Origin: Lelliottia wanjuensis
Lineage (GTDB): Bacteria > Pseudomonadota > Gammaproteobacteria > Enterobacterales > Enterobacteriaceae
Length of the DNA: 64,000 nucleotides
NCBI RefSeq assembly: GCF_030238365.1
Contig: NZ_JASSOT010000063.1
Span: 310,001-374,000 of the forward strand
Direction: 5' to 3'
Positions 1 through 9,874 of the stretch are shown here, piece by piece (within the stretch, counting starts at the first letter, position 1; the number at the start of each line of letters is the position of its first letter). Below the pieces are notes generated by a model that searched no databases, was not told the origin of the DNA, and worked only from the letters and a program-made list of their open reading frames with translations. The translations under genes and the position numbers were made by a program.

Positions 1-267
1 CGGGATCGGATCCAGCTCGATGCCAAACTGCGGCAGGCCGTAGTAGATCATAAACAGCTGAGCGATCAGCGGCGTACCGCGAAATATCGAGATGTAAAAC
101 CGCGCCAGCCAGCGTACCGGCAGGATCGGCGACATGCGCATCAATGCGAGGATAAAGCCCAGCACCAGCCCAAAGAACATCCCGCCCAGGCTGAGCTGCA
201 GCGTAAACACCGCCCCTTTCAGCAGGTACGGCAGGGAATCAATAACCAGTTGAATACTTTCTTGCAT
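1..267 (-). CDS. tcyL: L-cystine ABC transporter permease TcyL, C-terminus cut by window edge
   Basis: Only the first 89 codons are present; the reading frame is open through base 1. The ATG at 267 begins a hydrophobic protein whose residues from about 10 match the start of an amino-acid ABC permease of the HisM/YecS family, with the short stretch LARFYISIFRGTPLIAQ typical of these permeases. It would form the inner-membrane channel for L-cystine (and related diaminopimelate-like substrates) with the TcyJ binding protein. It starts 20 bases after dcyD ends, so it is very probably in the same transcript as dcyD and tcyJ, as in E. coli. The ATPase gene tcyN is expected beyond the window. Confidence 0.9.
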   Translation of the reverse strand, partial: MQESIQLVIDSLPYLLKGAVFTLQLSLGGMFFGLVLGFILALMRMSPILPVRWLARFYISIFRGTPLIAQLFMIYYGLPQFGIELDPIP

Positions 268-287
268 TATTATTTTCGACCCGTGAT

Positions 288-1368
<1,081 letters not shown>

Positions 1369-1379
1369 CAGGGAAAGAC

Positions 1380-2180
1380 TTACTTGGTGACGTCTGCCCC
1401 GAACCACTTCTCGGAGAGCGCCTTGAGGCTGCCGTCTTTTTGCATCTCAGCAATCGCATCGTCGATCGCTTTGACCAGGTCCTGGTTATCCTTGCGGATA
1501 GCCACACCGGCTTCCTGACGGGAGAAGGCATCACCGGCCACGGCCAGGGTGTCTTTGGTTTTCTTCACCAGATCCAGCGCGGCCAGACGGTCAACCAGGA
1601 TCGCATCGATACGGCCTACACGCAGATCCTGATATTTGGTCGGGTCATCATCATAGGTACGAATATCCACGCCCTGTACGTTCTGGCGCAGCCACTCTTC
1701 ATAGTTAGTGCCAAGACCCACACCCACTTTTTTGCCTTTCAGATCGGCAGCAGATTTAATCGTGCCTTCGTTGCCCTTCTTCACCAGCGCCTGAATACCG
1801 GAGACGGTGTACGGCGTAGAGAAATCATATTTCTTTTTACGCTCGTCAGAGATGGTCACCTGGTTGATGACCACGTCGATACGTTTGGAATCCAGCGAGG
1901 CGAGCATCCCGTCCCATTTGGTCGGTTTCAGCGAGGCTTTCACGCCCAGATGTTTTGCCAGCTCTTCAGCAAACTCGACCTCGAAACCGGTCAGCTTGCC
2001 GTCATCGCCCTGGAAACTGAATGGCGGATAAGTGCCTTCCAGTCCCACCAGCAGCGTGCCGCGTTCTTTCACTTTATTCAGCAGATTTTCAGCGGCGAAG
2101 GTTTTCGCGCTTATCCCTGCGACCAGCGCAACAGCCATGACGCCCATCAGCGCCTGACGACCCAGAAGTGCTAATTTCAT
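1380..2180 (-). CDS. tcyJ: L-cystine periplasmic binding protein TcyJ (FliY)
   Basis: 266 residues from the ATG at 2180; an upstream in-frame extension to 2240 is not used, because the family starts at MKLALLGRQ. Residues 1 to about 29 form a Sec signal peptide (basic start, hydrophobic core, cleavage near TFA-AEN). The rest is a type-II periplasmic solute-binding protein of SBP_bac_3 type that delivers L-cystine to the TcyL/TcyN transporter. Its old name FliY reflects its position downstream of fliAZ; it is not a flagellar structural protein. It is followed by a terminator before dcyD. Confidence 0.95.
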   Translation of the reverse strand: MKLALLGRQALMGVMAVALVAGISAKTFAAENLLNKVKERGTLLVGLEGTYPPFSFQGDDGKLTGFEVEFAEELAKHLGVKASLKPTKWDGMLASLDSKRIDVVINQVTISDERKKKYDFSTPYTVSGIQALVKKGNEGTIKSAADLKGKKVGVGLGTNYEEWLRQNVQGVDIRTYDDDPTKYQDLRVGRIDAILVDRLAALDLVKKTKDTLAVAGDAFSRQEAGVAIRKDNQDLVKAIDDAIAEMQKDGSLKALSEKWFGADVTK

Positions 2181-2264
2181 AGTGACCCCGATATAGTGGT
2201 TTTTGAGTAGTGTAGGGCTTTCGTTTATAACGTCAAACACGAGTCCGCTACATCTTATTCAATT

Positions 2265-2816
2265 TTAATATATATCAGAAGTTGTTCCGGCGTAGACTTT
2301 CTGCTTCATCACGCCCGGCATTTGCGCTTTATATTGCGCGTACTTACGCAGGGCGATGCGATAGTTGTTGGTGCTGGTTGCAGGCAACCACGGCTCCAGA
2401 TTCTCATCCAGATAACCGGTGTCCAGCAGATCGCGGGAGATGTTTTGCTGTGTCAGATGCTGGCCCAGACGACGCAGGCGAACCACATATTCGCGCACGG
2501 TGCCGTGGCTCATCTCAGTTTGCTCAAACAGGAATTGTTTAAAGCCGATGATGTCGAAGAAATCGCTTTGCTCTTTGCAATGCAGATCGCCACAGAATCG
2601 ACAGAGTGCCACCCACTCCTGCTGCTCTGCCTGCCACGCGGATTCATCCATCAGGGTGTCGAGACGAGAGATCGCGATCTTATTCACGATTTCGCCGCGA
2701 CGAACCAGCGTGATACGGTCGAGCAACTTATTGCAGTGGGCGCAATGCGTCTGGCTGTGTTTAAAGTCTTTTAGGTAGCGGCTTAAAGGCCGTCTTTTAG
2801 ATTGCTGCACCGTCAT
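2265..2816 (-). CDS. fliZ: FliZ, flagellar regulator and RpoS antagonist
   Basis: 183 residues, full length for FliZ. The sequence has the Cys-rich N-terminal part (CAHC about 20-23, CRFCGDLHC about 72-80) and the core-binding-integrase-like helical part (FFDIIGFKQFL...TVREYVVRLRRLGQ) of the family. In E. coli FliZ is made from the fliA transcript and binds sigma-S-type promoters, repressing RpoS-dependent genes while cells are motile; in Salmonella it also raises FlhDC activity. A good AGGAG ribosome site precedes the ATG. It lies 52 bases downstream of fliA and is presumably co-transcribed with it. Confidence 0.95.
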   Translation of the reverse strand: MTVQQSKRRPLSRYLKDFKHSQTHCAHCNKLLDRITLVRRGEIVNKIAISRLDTLMDESAWQAEQQEWVALCRFCGDLHCKEQSDFFDIIGFKQFLFEQTEMSHGTVREYVVRLRRLGQHLTQQNISRDLLDTGYLDENLEPWLPATSTNNYRIALRKYAQYKAQMPGVMKQKVYAGTTSDIY

Positions 2817-2868
2817 GATAACTCCTGGTTGTCAATACGTTGTGCGGCACTTTTCGGGCGTTCATCGC

Positions 2869-3588
2869 CTATAACTTACCCAGTTTGGTCCGTAAGCGTT
2901 TGATGGCCTGACTATGCAATTGGCTCACCCGCGACTCCCCGACTTCCAGTACCGCGCCGATCTCCTTCAGATTCAGCTCTTCCTGGTAATAGAGGGTTAA
3001 CACCAGCTGCTCACGTTCCGGTAACGCTTCAATCGCTTCCATCACGCGCGAGCGCAAATTACCTTCCAGTAAATGGTGTAACGGGTTTTGTTGCTGATTT
3101 TCATCAGTCACCAGCTCGATGCTATCGCCATGCTCTTCACGCCACTCGTCATAAGAGAAGAGCTGGCTGTTATTGGTATCGAGCAACATCTGGCGATAAT
3201 CTGCCACAGCAATGCCAAGACGTTCCGCCACTTCAGTTTCCGTCGCGTTACGTCCCAGTTCCTGTTCCAGCTGTCCTATTGCATGTGCCACTTCGCGGGC
3301 ATTGCGGCGAACACTACGTGGCACCCAGTCACGGCTGCGCAGTTCGTCCAGCATCGCACCCCGAATACGCTGTACTGCGTAAGTCGTAAATGCCGTTCCT
3401 TGCAGAGCGTCGTACCGGTCCACTGCATTCAGTAACCCGATACCGCCCGCCTGTAGCAGGTCGTCCAGTTCCACACTCGCCGGCAATCGCACCTGGAGGC
3501 GCAACGCTTCATGACGCACCAGCGGGACATAACGCTGCCACAGCGAGTGTTTATCCATTACACCATCAGCGGTATAGAGTGAATTCAC
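2869..3588 (-). CDS. fliA: Flagellar sigma factor FliA (sigma-28)
   Basis: 239 residues from a GTG start at 3588. This start gives VNSLYTADGV at the N-terminus, as in E. coli FliA; a longer in-frame ATG lies upstream but has no support. Region 2 (LDDLLQAGGIGLLNAV, core and -10 binding) and region 4 (GESRVSQLHSQAIKRLR, -35 recognition helix-turn-helix) are intact. It directs RNA polymerase to class 3 flagellar promoters. The five fliC genes in this window each carry a matching site. FlgM, its anti-sigma factor, is not in the window. Confidence 0.97.
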   Translation of the reverse strand: MNSLYTADGVMDKHSLWQRYVPLVRHEALRLQVRLPASVELDDLLQAGGIGLLNAVDRYDALQGTAFTTYAVQRIRGAMLDELRSRDWVPRSVRRNAREVAHAIGQLEQELGRNATETEVAERLGIAVADYRQMLLDTNNSQLFSYDEWREEHGDSIELVTDENQQQNPLHHLLEGNLRSRVMEAIEALPEREQLVLTLYYQEELNLKEIGAVLEVGESRVSQLHSQAIKRLRTKLGKL

Positions 3589-3613
3589 GATAAACAGCCC
3601 TGCGTTAATTGAG

Positions 3614-3694
3614 TTATCGGCATGATTATCCAATTCTGGAGGGGTTTTAATCGGATGAATAGTGGGTGAAATCGGGGGTTATTTGGGGGGTAAT
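3614..3694 (-). promoter_or_regulatory. fliA promoter region: sigma-28-like -10 and probable FlhDC box
   Basis: On the minus strand GCCGATAA (complement of 3614-3621) exactly matches the sigma-28 -10 consensus, though I see no good TAAA-type -35 at the standard spacing. Further upstream, two half sites resembling the FlhD4C2 operator face each other: an AAATAACC half (complement 3678-3694) and an inverted CACTATTC-N2-CCGAT half (complement 3649-3664), about 12 bases apart. That fits the published box layout (inverted 16-17-base halves, 10-12 spacer) with several mismatches. It would make fliA both a class 2 and an autoregulated gene. Confidence 0.5.
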
Positions 3695-3715
3695 GCGAAA
3701 ACGGGGGCCGCCCGA

Positions 3716-4930
3716 CTAATAGTCAGGCGACAAAGTGATTGTCCGCGTTAATGTTTTTAGCAGATCATAGCCGTCCCAGTGCAGTGAAAACTCCATGGTT
3801 TCACCAAAAGAAACTATTCGGTCAACGCCTTTAGGGGCATGGTTAACAATAAACGCCTCAATATTATTTCTTGATACGCCGAATGTCGCAACAGTCTGAC
3901 ATTTTTCCCCGCAGATAGACATAATTTCACTGATGTCATTCACCAGCCACTCATAAAAGAGTCCATTCCCGTGATGAGTGTCCAGCATCTCCTGACTTAC
4001 CGCTTCTGCCTCTACCCGGAAAATATGTCGCGTCTCTGACGGAATATATTTTAACGCCGGGTTTTGTGCCGCCAGTTGGCAATAATCGGCGAGAGTTTTC
4101 ACCACCGAAACGGCTTCGGGATCAGGCCTGTCTTGCAGGTAAGTTTCAAAATGCGCCCAAAACTGCGCGCGCGCCTCGGCTTTTCGTTCTCCCAGCCACA
4201 CCACCACTTTTGGCGAGGTACACGCCAGCTGATCGGTTAACAGGGTATCGTTAAAAAAGTTTTGGGCGATGCGTTGTTTATTGTCGGCGGCGAGATATTC
4301 ATCGGCATGAATAATGGCAATGGAATAGCGATCCGCAAAGGCCACATCGACAGCGCGAGGGGAAAGCGGCGACTGGCGAATTAAGGCAATGGTTTTATCG
4401 CCGCCCCAAATTAAACGTGACTGAGACAGTGCTGACAGCGCGTTATTAATTTCGCGCTCATGCCCGTATTGCACCAGACAAATCAATTCACGTATCGCAA
4501 CATGTTGTTGCAGCGCCTGATTAAGCGCCTCACAAATAATATCGACCTGCACAAACATTTTTGACGGCAGGCGCACAACATTGGCATTTCCGGTGAGTAA
4601 TCCGGCAAACAGCGAGTAAGCAAAATTGACTGCCACATTCGACGGCGCAATATGAAACGCAACGCCCCGGCCCAACAGATGCTCTTTATACTGTAGCCGC
4701 TGTTTCATTTTCTCCAGCGCCGCTTTTCGACACCAGAATGCGAGTGAGATCACATCGCTGTGCGGACGCGCCTGCGGCATTGCCAGTACTATTTTCGAGA
4801 AGGTCTGCAGGAATGCCATGACTTCAGGATCAAAGGGCATACGCGGCTTTGCCTCGGGCATCTGCGCCAGGACCTGCCCGTCACCCACCCGGAAGCGTAA
4901 CGATTCAAAACTCTGCGGCATAGGTGTCAC
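3716..4930 (-). CDS. LuxC-type acyl-CoA/acyl-protein reductase of the flagellin modification island
   Basis: 404 residues from a GTG at 4930 with AGAGGA upstream; an ATG three codons later is possible. It resembles LuxC, which reduces an enzyme-bound acyl thioester to a fatty aldehyde with NADPH. Visible marks are FHIAPSNVAVNF (about 92-103), the nucleotide-site segment GNANVVRLPSK (114-124) and the probable acylated cysteine C237 in QLACTSPK. It overlaps the LuxE-type gene by 26 bases and is last in the island operon, next to fliA. In luminous bacteria LuxC works with LuxE on myristoyl chains; here no luxAB is present, so the aldehyde or thioester presumably serves flagellin decoration. The substrate is unknown. 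Confidence 0.8.
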   Translation of the reverse strand: MTPMPQSFESLRFRVGDGQVLAQMPEAKPRMPFDPEVMAFLQTFSKIVLAMPQARPHSDVISLAFWCRKAALEKMKQRLQYKEHLLGRGVAFHIAPSNVAVNFAYSLFAGLLTGNANVVRLPSKMFVQVDIICEALNQALQQHVAIRELICLVQYGHEREINNALSALSQSRLIWGGDKTIALIRQSPLSPRAVDVAFADRYSIAIIHADEYLAADNKQRIAQNFFNDTLLTDQLACTSPKVVVWLGERKAEARAQFWAHFETYLQDRPDPEAVSVVKTLADYCQLAAQNPALKYIPSETRHIFRVEAEAVSQEMLDTHHGNGLFYEWLVNDISEIMSICGEKCQTVATFGVSRNNIEAFIVNHAPKGVDRIVSFGETMEFSLHWDGYDLLKTLTRTITLSPDY

Positions 4931-5987
4931 TGCATCCTCTTATTTCTGCATTTTTCAGTCGGCCAAGAATACGGAAATACTTCCCTGCCCTGCCGCACGG
5001 ACAATCATCTTCTCCGAGGATCATCCCATCATCTTCAGTTAACAGCGAATGCCCCGGATAGGACTCCGGGATCGTCGACAGGACCTGGATAATACCGGGT
5101 TGACCCGGCGGGCACGGAGAAAGCGTGCGCGGATCGCGGACGATCACATCGGAGAAAATACTGGCATGGAGATGGCCCTGCTCGCACTGCATATAAATGC
5201 AGCCGGTCTGTTCCACCATGCCGTAATAGTCAGAGATGTTATTAATGCCACACACGCTGTGCAGCGCATCGGCAAACTCTGCGGCGGAAACCGCCTGCGA
5301 CTGGAGTTTTTTCCAGCCGCCGCCGTGGATCAGGATCCCGTTCTCTAAGTTGAGAGACTTGCCGCTGGCCTTTAACGCCTGGTAAAAATGCTGCCAGACC
5401 ATAAAGGTAAAACCAAACAGCAGAATGGGTTTCCCCTGATGACGCTCCAGGAACGCACTGATGCCTTCCACATCCAGACCCATGGATTCCGTTAACGCCC
5501 AGCAGCGCTCAGAGCCGAACATCGAAAATCCGAGAATGCCCGCCCCACGCGCGGAAAACATGTTGCGATCTTTCATCACCGCCGGGGTGTCGAGGATCAG
5601 CATCGGCAATCGCCCTGCGCCGGTAAAATGGCTCACAATGCGCACCAGCGTTTTCTGCTGGCGCGCCGCGGTCATTTTATCGAGGAAAATACGCGAAACC
5701 TGCTGCCCCGTGGTGCCTGAAGAGGTCATGGTTTTGACCACCTCTTCTTCCGGCACGCTTTGTAGGGACAGAGTTTTGAACAGCGAAACGGGCAAAAACG
5801 GCACGTCTTCAAGCTGATTCAGCCGGGTCACGTCGCAGCCCAGCCCCTGCAGCATATTGCGGTAAGGCTCGCAATTCTGCTGATGGTGTTCCGTCAGCCT
5901 GCGCATGCGCGCCAGCAGATGCTGGCGTTTTTCGTCGCGCTTTAAGGCGTAAGGCCCATGTTCGAGCCAGGCATCAAATTCAGTCAC
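4905..5987 (-). CDS. LuxE-type acyl-protein synthetase
   Basis: 360 residues from a GTG at 5987 preceded by GGAGG at good spacing. The LuxE family (acyl-protein synthetase) activates a fatty acid with ATP and passes it to its own cysteine and then to LuxC. The adenylation phosphate loop SSGTTG lies at 89-94, and the C-terminal third has CPCGRAG (about 331-337), a Cys-rich turn common in phenylacetate-CoA-ligase-like enzymes. It overlaps the upstream AMP ligase by 8 bases and the LuxC gene by 26, indicating coupled translation. The native acyl donor cannot be told from the sequence. Confidence 0.82.
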   Translation of the reverse strand: MTEFDAWLEHGPYALKRDEKRQHLLARMRRLTEHHQQNCEPYRNMLQGLGCDVTRLNQLEDVPFLPVSLFKTLSLQSVPEEEVVKTMTSSGTTGQQVSRIFLDKMTAARQQKTLVRIVSHFTGAGRLPMLILDTPAVMKDRNMFSARGAGILGFSMFGSERCWALTESMGLDVEGISAFLERHQGKPILLFGFTFMVWQHFYQALKASGKSLNLENGILIHGGGWKKLQSQAVSAAEFADALHSVCGINNISDYYGMVEQTGCIYMQCEQGHLHASIFSDVIVRDPRTLSPCPPGQPGIIQVLSTIPESYPGHSLLTEDDGMILGEDDCPCGRAGKYFRILGRLKNAEIRGCSDTYAAEF

Positions 5988-7353
5988 ACAATGCCTCCAG
6001 CTGACGGTATAAGGTTTTCCCCGCCGGGTTTTTCGGGATCGCCTCGATGCCCGTCACCCTGAATGCGGAGTGGTGCAGCTGGCAGGTTTTCGCCAGATAG
6101 CTTTTGACCGCTTCTGCCTGATGCGCATCGGTAATAAACACCTGCACGTTGTCGTCGCGCCCGACCGCCACACACTCGGTAGAGGGGAATGCATTCACCA
6201 CCAGATGCTCAAGTTCATCCAGCCCGACGCGGTTGCCGAAGACTTTCAGAAAGCGCGTTTTACGCCCGACGATGGTGTAAAGCCCGGCCTCATTACGGCT
6301 GGCCATATCCCCGGTCGCCAGACGCCCGCGGTGCTCGTCGCCTTTGGCCAAATCTGCACGACAGGTGGCGTACCCGAGGGTCACGTTCTCGCCATAATAG
6401 ACAAGCTCACCGCGCTCACCGGCGGCGGTGATTTCTGCGCCAGTTTCGTCCTCAAGGGCAAACCGGCCACCCGGGATCGCCCTTCCCATCACGCCCGGAT
6501 GATCTGCCGCCAGCTCGGGAGGCAAATAGCCCATCCGCGAGGTGGCTTCTGATGCACCGTACATGACGAAAAAGCGTAACCCTTTATCAAGAGCCCACGC
6601 CGCCAGCTCGCTGTGCAGCTCCGGGCGCAGTTTGCCTCCGGCCTGGGTCAGGGTTTTCAGCGACGGGAGATCCATGCGGGTAAAGCGCAGTTTTTTCAGT
6701 ATTTCCCAGCTGTAAGGCACGCCGGAGAGCGAGGTGGCTGAATGTTGTTTCACAAAACGCCAGAACCCCGGCTGCACCGGGCCGCTGTTGGTCAGCAGCA
6801 GCGTGGCACCTTGCGCCAGATGGGTGTTGATAATCGACAGTCCGTAGACGTAGTTCATCGGCAGCCAGGCGAGCGCCCGCTCGTGACGGTCGATGCCAAG
6901 ATAATCAATGATGCTGCGGGTGTTCGAGAGCAGGTTTTGATAGCTCTGACGCACCAGTTTTGGGCTGCCGGTCGAGCCGGAGGTGGCAATCAGCAAGGCC
7001 AGGGAGTCATCCATCTCCGGCGCTGGCTGCTGTAAATCCTCAAGCGCATAGCCCTCAGCACCCTGCTGCCAGATAAAGCCGGGTCGATAGATATCGAGCA
7101 GCTGTTGCAGGAGTTCAGGGGCGATAGTTTTATCCAGCATCAGCGGAACCGCGCGGGCGTTCAGGCAGGCGAGATAGCCCACCAGCGCGCCGGGGCTGTT
7201 ATCGCATAAACAAAAAACCAGCGCGCGGGCTGGCAATGTTTCGGCAAGTGCCGCGACCGAGTGCGCCAGCTCGCGATAGGTGAGCGCGATGTTCTGGTCG
7301 TCGATCACGGCCACCGCATCACTGTCAGCCGACAGCTGCCAGAATGGCGTCAT
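5980..7353 (-). CDS. AMP-dependent acyl ligase (ANL superfamily)
   Basis: 457 residues from the ATG at 7353, which overlaps the transketolase stop as ATGA. Adenylation core motifs are present in order: A3 TSGSTGSPK (124-132), A5 MYGASEATSRMGY, A7 ATGDMASRNEAG, A8 RKTRFLKVFGNRVGLDELE and the A10 lysine motif PKNPAGKTLYRQL near the end. It is therefore a complete two-domain ligase that forms an acyl-AMP and then probably loads the small ACP of the same operon. Being standalone, with no condensation domain, it is more like an acyl-ACP ligase than an NRPS module. The substrate is unknown. Confidence 0.85.
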   Translation of the reverse strand: MTPFWQLSADSDAVAVIDDQNIALTYRELAHSVAALAETLPARALVFCLCDNSPGALVGYLACLNARAVPLMLDKTIAPELLQQLLDIYRPGFIWQQGAEGYALEDLQQPAPEMDDSLALLIATSGSTGSPKLVRQSYQNLLSNTRSIIDYLGIDRHERALAWLPMNYVYGLSIINTHLAQGATLLLTNSGPVQPGFWRFVKQHSATSLSGVPYSWEILKKLRFTRMDLPSLKTLTQAGGKLRPELHSELAAWALDKGLRFFVMYGASEATSRMGYLPPELAADHPGVMGRAIPGGRFALEDETGAEITAAGERGELVYYGENVTLGYATCRADLAKGDEHRGRLATGDMASRNEAGLYTIVGRKTRFLKVFGNRVGLDELEHLVVNAFPSTECVAVGRDDNVQVFITDAHQAEAVKSYLAKTCQLHHSAFRVTGIEAIPKNPAGKTLYRQLEALCD

Positions 7354-8318
7354 GACAGGTTCTCCAGGATCGTGCCCGCAATCTGCGCCCCGGTCAGGCC
7401 GTTTTGCTCGAGCATCCACTGATACTCGCCCGCCGGGCCGTAGCCCTGCGGTATGCCAATGGTTAGCAGACGCGGCGCCTGTGGCTGGGTCACCAGAAAC
7501 TCGGCAACGGCGCTGCCCAGTCCGCCAATGACGCTATGCTCTTCAAGACTCACCATCATTTTGCAGCCGAACTGATTTTTTAACGCTTCCGTATCCAGCG
7601 GCTTGATGGTGAACATATCGGTAACGCTGCAGCTGATCCCGCGCTCGGCGAGGATCTCCGCCGCTTTCAGCGAGGCTGAAACCATGCTCCCCGTCGCCAC
7701 CAGCGCCACGTCAGAGCCTTCGCGAAGCAGGTTGGCTTTGCCAGGGGTGAATGCCTGCGCGTCGCGATAGACGATTGGCGTGCGCATTCCGCCTGTCAGG
7801 CGCAGATAGACCGGCCCGGTATGTTCAACCGCCGCGAGCGTCAGCAGTGCCGTCGCCGTCGCATCCGCAGGTGACAGGATGGTGAGATTGGCTATCGAGC
7901 GCAGCGTGGCGATGTCTTCAATCCCGTAATGGGTGGTGCCAAACATCCCCATCGCAAACCCGGAGGCCAGCCCAACCACTTTAATATTGCCCTGCAGATA
8001 GCCCATGTAATGGCGCATCTGCTCGCAGGAACGCAGTGCTGCGAAGTTGGCGAAGGTGGTGGCAAACGGAATGCTGCCCTGGGAGGCAATGCCTGCCGCC
8101 ACGCCAATCAGATTTTGCTCGGCAATACCGACGTTAATATAGCGCTCGGGGAAGGTATGGCTGAAACGCTCCATGCCCGAGGTAATCCCCAGATCTGCGG
8201 TCAGCCCCACGATATCGGGGTTCTGCTGGGCGAGATTCAGGAGCGTCACACCAAAGGTGCCGCGCGTGCCCATCATCGACCAGGCCCGGACCTCTGCCGG
8301 AGAGACGGAGATATTCAT
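7350..8318 (-). CDS. Transketolase C-terminal half (pyrimidine and C domains)
   Basis: 322 residues. It carries the Pyr domain of a split transketolase, with the catalytic glutamate E67 in GIAEQNLIG, and a C-terminal transketolase domain around ALVATGSMVSASL. It must pair with the product of the gene just upstream, which supplies the diphosphate/metal-binding half; the two overlap by 4 bases. The pair is much shorter than housekeeping TktA and belongs with the two-subunit transketolase-like enzymes found in antibiotic and surface-sugar clusters, where they transfer two-carbon (acyloin) units. In this island it could build or extend the moiety later attached to flagellin. Confidence 0.88.
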   Translation of the reverse strand: MNISVSPAEVRAWSMMGTRGTFGVTLLNLAQQNPDIVGLTADLGITSGMERFSHTFPERYINVGIAEQNLIGVAAGIASQGSIPFATTFANFAALRSCEQMRHYMGYLQGNIKVVGLASGFAMGMFGTTHYGIEDIATLRSIANLTILSPADATATALLTLAAVEHTGPVYLRLTGGMRTPIVYRDAQAFTPGKANLLREGSDVALVATGSMVSASLKAAEILAERGISCSVTDMFTIKPLDTEALKNQFGCKMMVSLEEHSVIGGLGSAVAEFLVTQPQAPRLLTIGIPQGYGPAGEYQWMLEQNGLTGAQIAGTILENLS

Positions 8319-9124
8319 ACCAGCTCCTCCAGGGCGGCAAGGCGCTGCGCCGCAGAGAGTTTCGCGCGGTGAAACGCGTTGTTGTGTTCCATAAAGGAGA
8401 TCCCTTTCCCTTTCACGGTAGCGGCAATCACCGCTTTCGGTTTGCCGTGGGAAGGTGCAGCGAAAGCCTGCTGGAGCGCCGCGATATCATGGCCGTCGCA
8501 AGTTTCGACATGCCAGCCGCAGGCCTGCCACAGGGCCGGGAAATTCATTCTGAGGGTTTGTTCGCAGGCGATGTCCGACTGGAAGCCGTTCACATCGACA
8601 ATTGCCGTCAGGTTATCTAACCCGTGGTGCGCGGCAAACATCGCGCTCTCCCAGATGGAGCCTTCATTGCATTCCCCATCACCCAGCACGACGTAGCTGT
8701 GCCACGGCTGCTGTTTCAGACGCTGATGCCAGGCGATCCCGCTGGCAAAGCCCACGCCAAGCCCCAGAGAGCCACCGGCGAAATCAATGCCGAGGGCCGG
8801 ATTCATCGGCGTCAGCGCCGGGAAAAGCGAGCCGCTGTGATCGAAGGTCGCCAGCTGTTCCGCGCTCAACACGCCGTAGTGGTGCAGCGTGGTATAGAGC
8901 GCAAGGGCGGCATGACCCTTGCTCAGTAAAAAGCGGTCGCGCTCCTGGCTCGCCATACTGTCCGCCGAATAACGCATCACTGATCCATACAGGACGGTGG
9001 CGATCTCTACCATCGACAGCGCCGAGCCAAGATGCACGCCGTCAACGGGCGCATTGAACGCGACGTCGATCATCGAGCGGCGGATCTGACGGGCGGCTGC
9101 CTGCAGTTCAGCGACGCGACTCAT
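8315..9124 (-). CDS. Transketolase N-terminal half (thiamine diphosphate-binding)
   Basis: 269 residues. The thiamine-diphosphate signature starts at GDGECNEGSIWE (148-159) and ends with the magnesium ligand region AIVDVNGFQ some 25 residues on. LLSKGHAALALY (66-77) matches the conserved SKGH segment of transketolases. It overlaps the SDR gene upstream (TGA/ATG overlap) and the C-half downstream, so the two halves are made in equal amounts. The split form distinguishes it from tktA/tktB. Confidence 0.88.
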   Translation of the reverse strand: MSRVAELQAAARQIRRSMIDVAFNAPVDGVHLGSALSMVEIATVLYGSVMRYSADSMASQERDRFLLSKGHAALALYTTLHHYGVLSAEQLATFDHSGSLFPALTPMNPALGIDFAGGSLGLGVGFASGIAWHQRLKQQPWHSYVVLGDGECNEGSIWESAMFAAHHGLDNLTAIVDVNGFQSDIACEQTLRMNFPALWQACGWHVETCDGHDIAALQQAFAAPSHGKPKAVIAATVKGKGISFMEHNNAFHRAKLSAAQRLAALEELV

Positions 9125-9864
9125 CGTAAACCGCCGTCCACGCGCAGCGTCTGGCCGGTAATGTAGCTCGCCAGATCGGAGACTAAAAACACCGCCGCAT
9201 CGGCGATGTTGGACGGATTGCCCAGACGGCGCAGATCGGTCTGATTGCGCGTCGCTTCGATAATGGCAGCCGGAAGGGTTTCCAGCATATCCGTATCGGT
9301 GATCCCTGGCGCGATGCAGTTCGCACGGATCCCGGTTTCACCCAGTTCGGTGGCAATGGATTCCGTCAGGGCGATCACCGCCGCCTTGGATGCGCCATAC
9401 GCCGATTTCCCGGCGTTGCCATCCTGCGCGGCCGTCGAGGCGATATTGACAATACTCCCCTGCTTCTGGCGCGCCATCAGCTTGGAGACGGATTGCGTGA
9501 AGTTGAACAGTGAGAAGAAATTGACTTCAAACTGCTGACGCAATGCCTGCTCGGTGGTCATCTGGAACAGGGCGTTGAGGGTAATCCCGGCGTTGTTCAC
9601 CAGGCCGTGCAGCGGGCGTTTGTCGCTCATCAGCTGTTTGACCGCCAGCTTCATTGCCGCCGAATCGGTGAGATCAAAACAGAGCGGCCAGATTTGCACC
9701 CCGTGACGGGCGGCAGTCTGGGCCATATCCGTCAAAAAATCGTCGTCAGCGCTGCGGGCGTGGGCGTAAATATTGGCGCCATTAGACGCAAACGCCTCGA
9801 CCATCGCCCGACCAATCCCGCGCTTGCAGCCGGTAATAATGACATTTTTATCTTTCAACAGCAT
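9121..9864 (-). CDS. Short-chain dehydrogenase/reductase, FabG-like (copy 1)
   Basis: 247 residues from the ATG at 9864; a longer upstream reading frame runs into the neighbouring SDR gene and is not supported. Classical SDR features are the TGCKRGIG cofactor loop (11-18), the NNAG motif (90-93) and the catalytic set S143, Y156 and K160 (YGASK). It resembles 3-oxoacyl-ACP reductases and is a paralogue of the next gene, with the same YxASK spacing. Together with the island's ACP it points to reduction of a beta-keto or similar acyl intermediate on a carrier. A sugar ketoreductase role is the alternative. Confidence 0.85.
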   Translation of the reverse strand: MLLKDKNVIITGCKRGIGRAMVEAFASNGANIYAHARSADDDFLTDMAQTAARHGVQIWPLCFDLTDSAAMKLAVKQLMSDKRPLHGLVNNAGITLNALFQMTTEQALRQQFEVNFFSLFNFTQSVSKLMARQKQGSIVNIASTAAQDGNAGKSAYGASKAAVIALTESIATELGETGIRANCIAPGITDTDMLETLPAAIIEATRNQTDLRRLGNPSNIADAAVFLVSDLASYITGQTLRVDGGLR

Positions 9865-9874
9865 AGTCAGCCCC

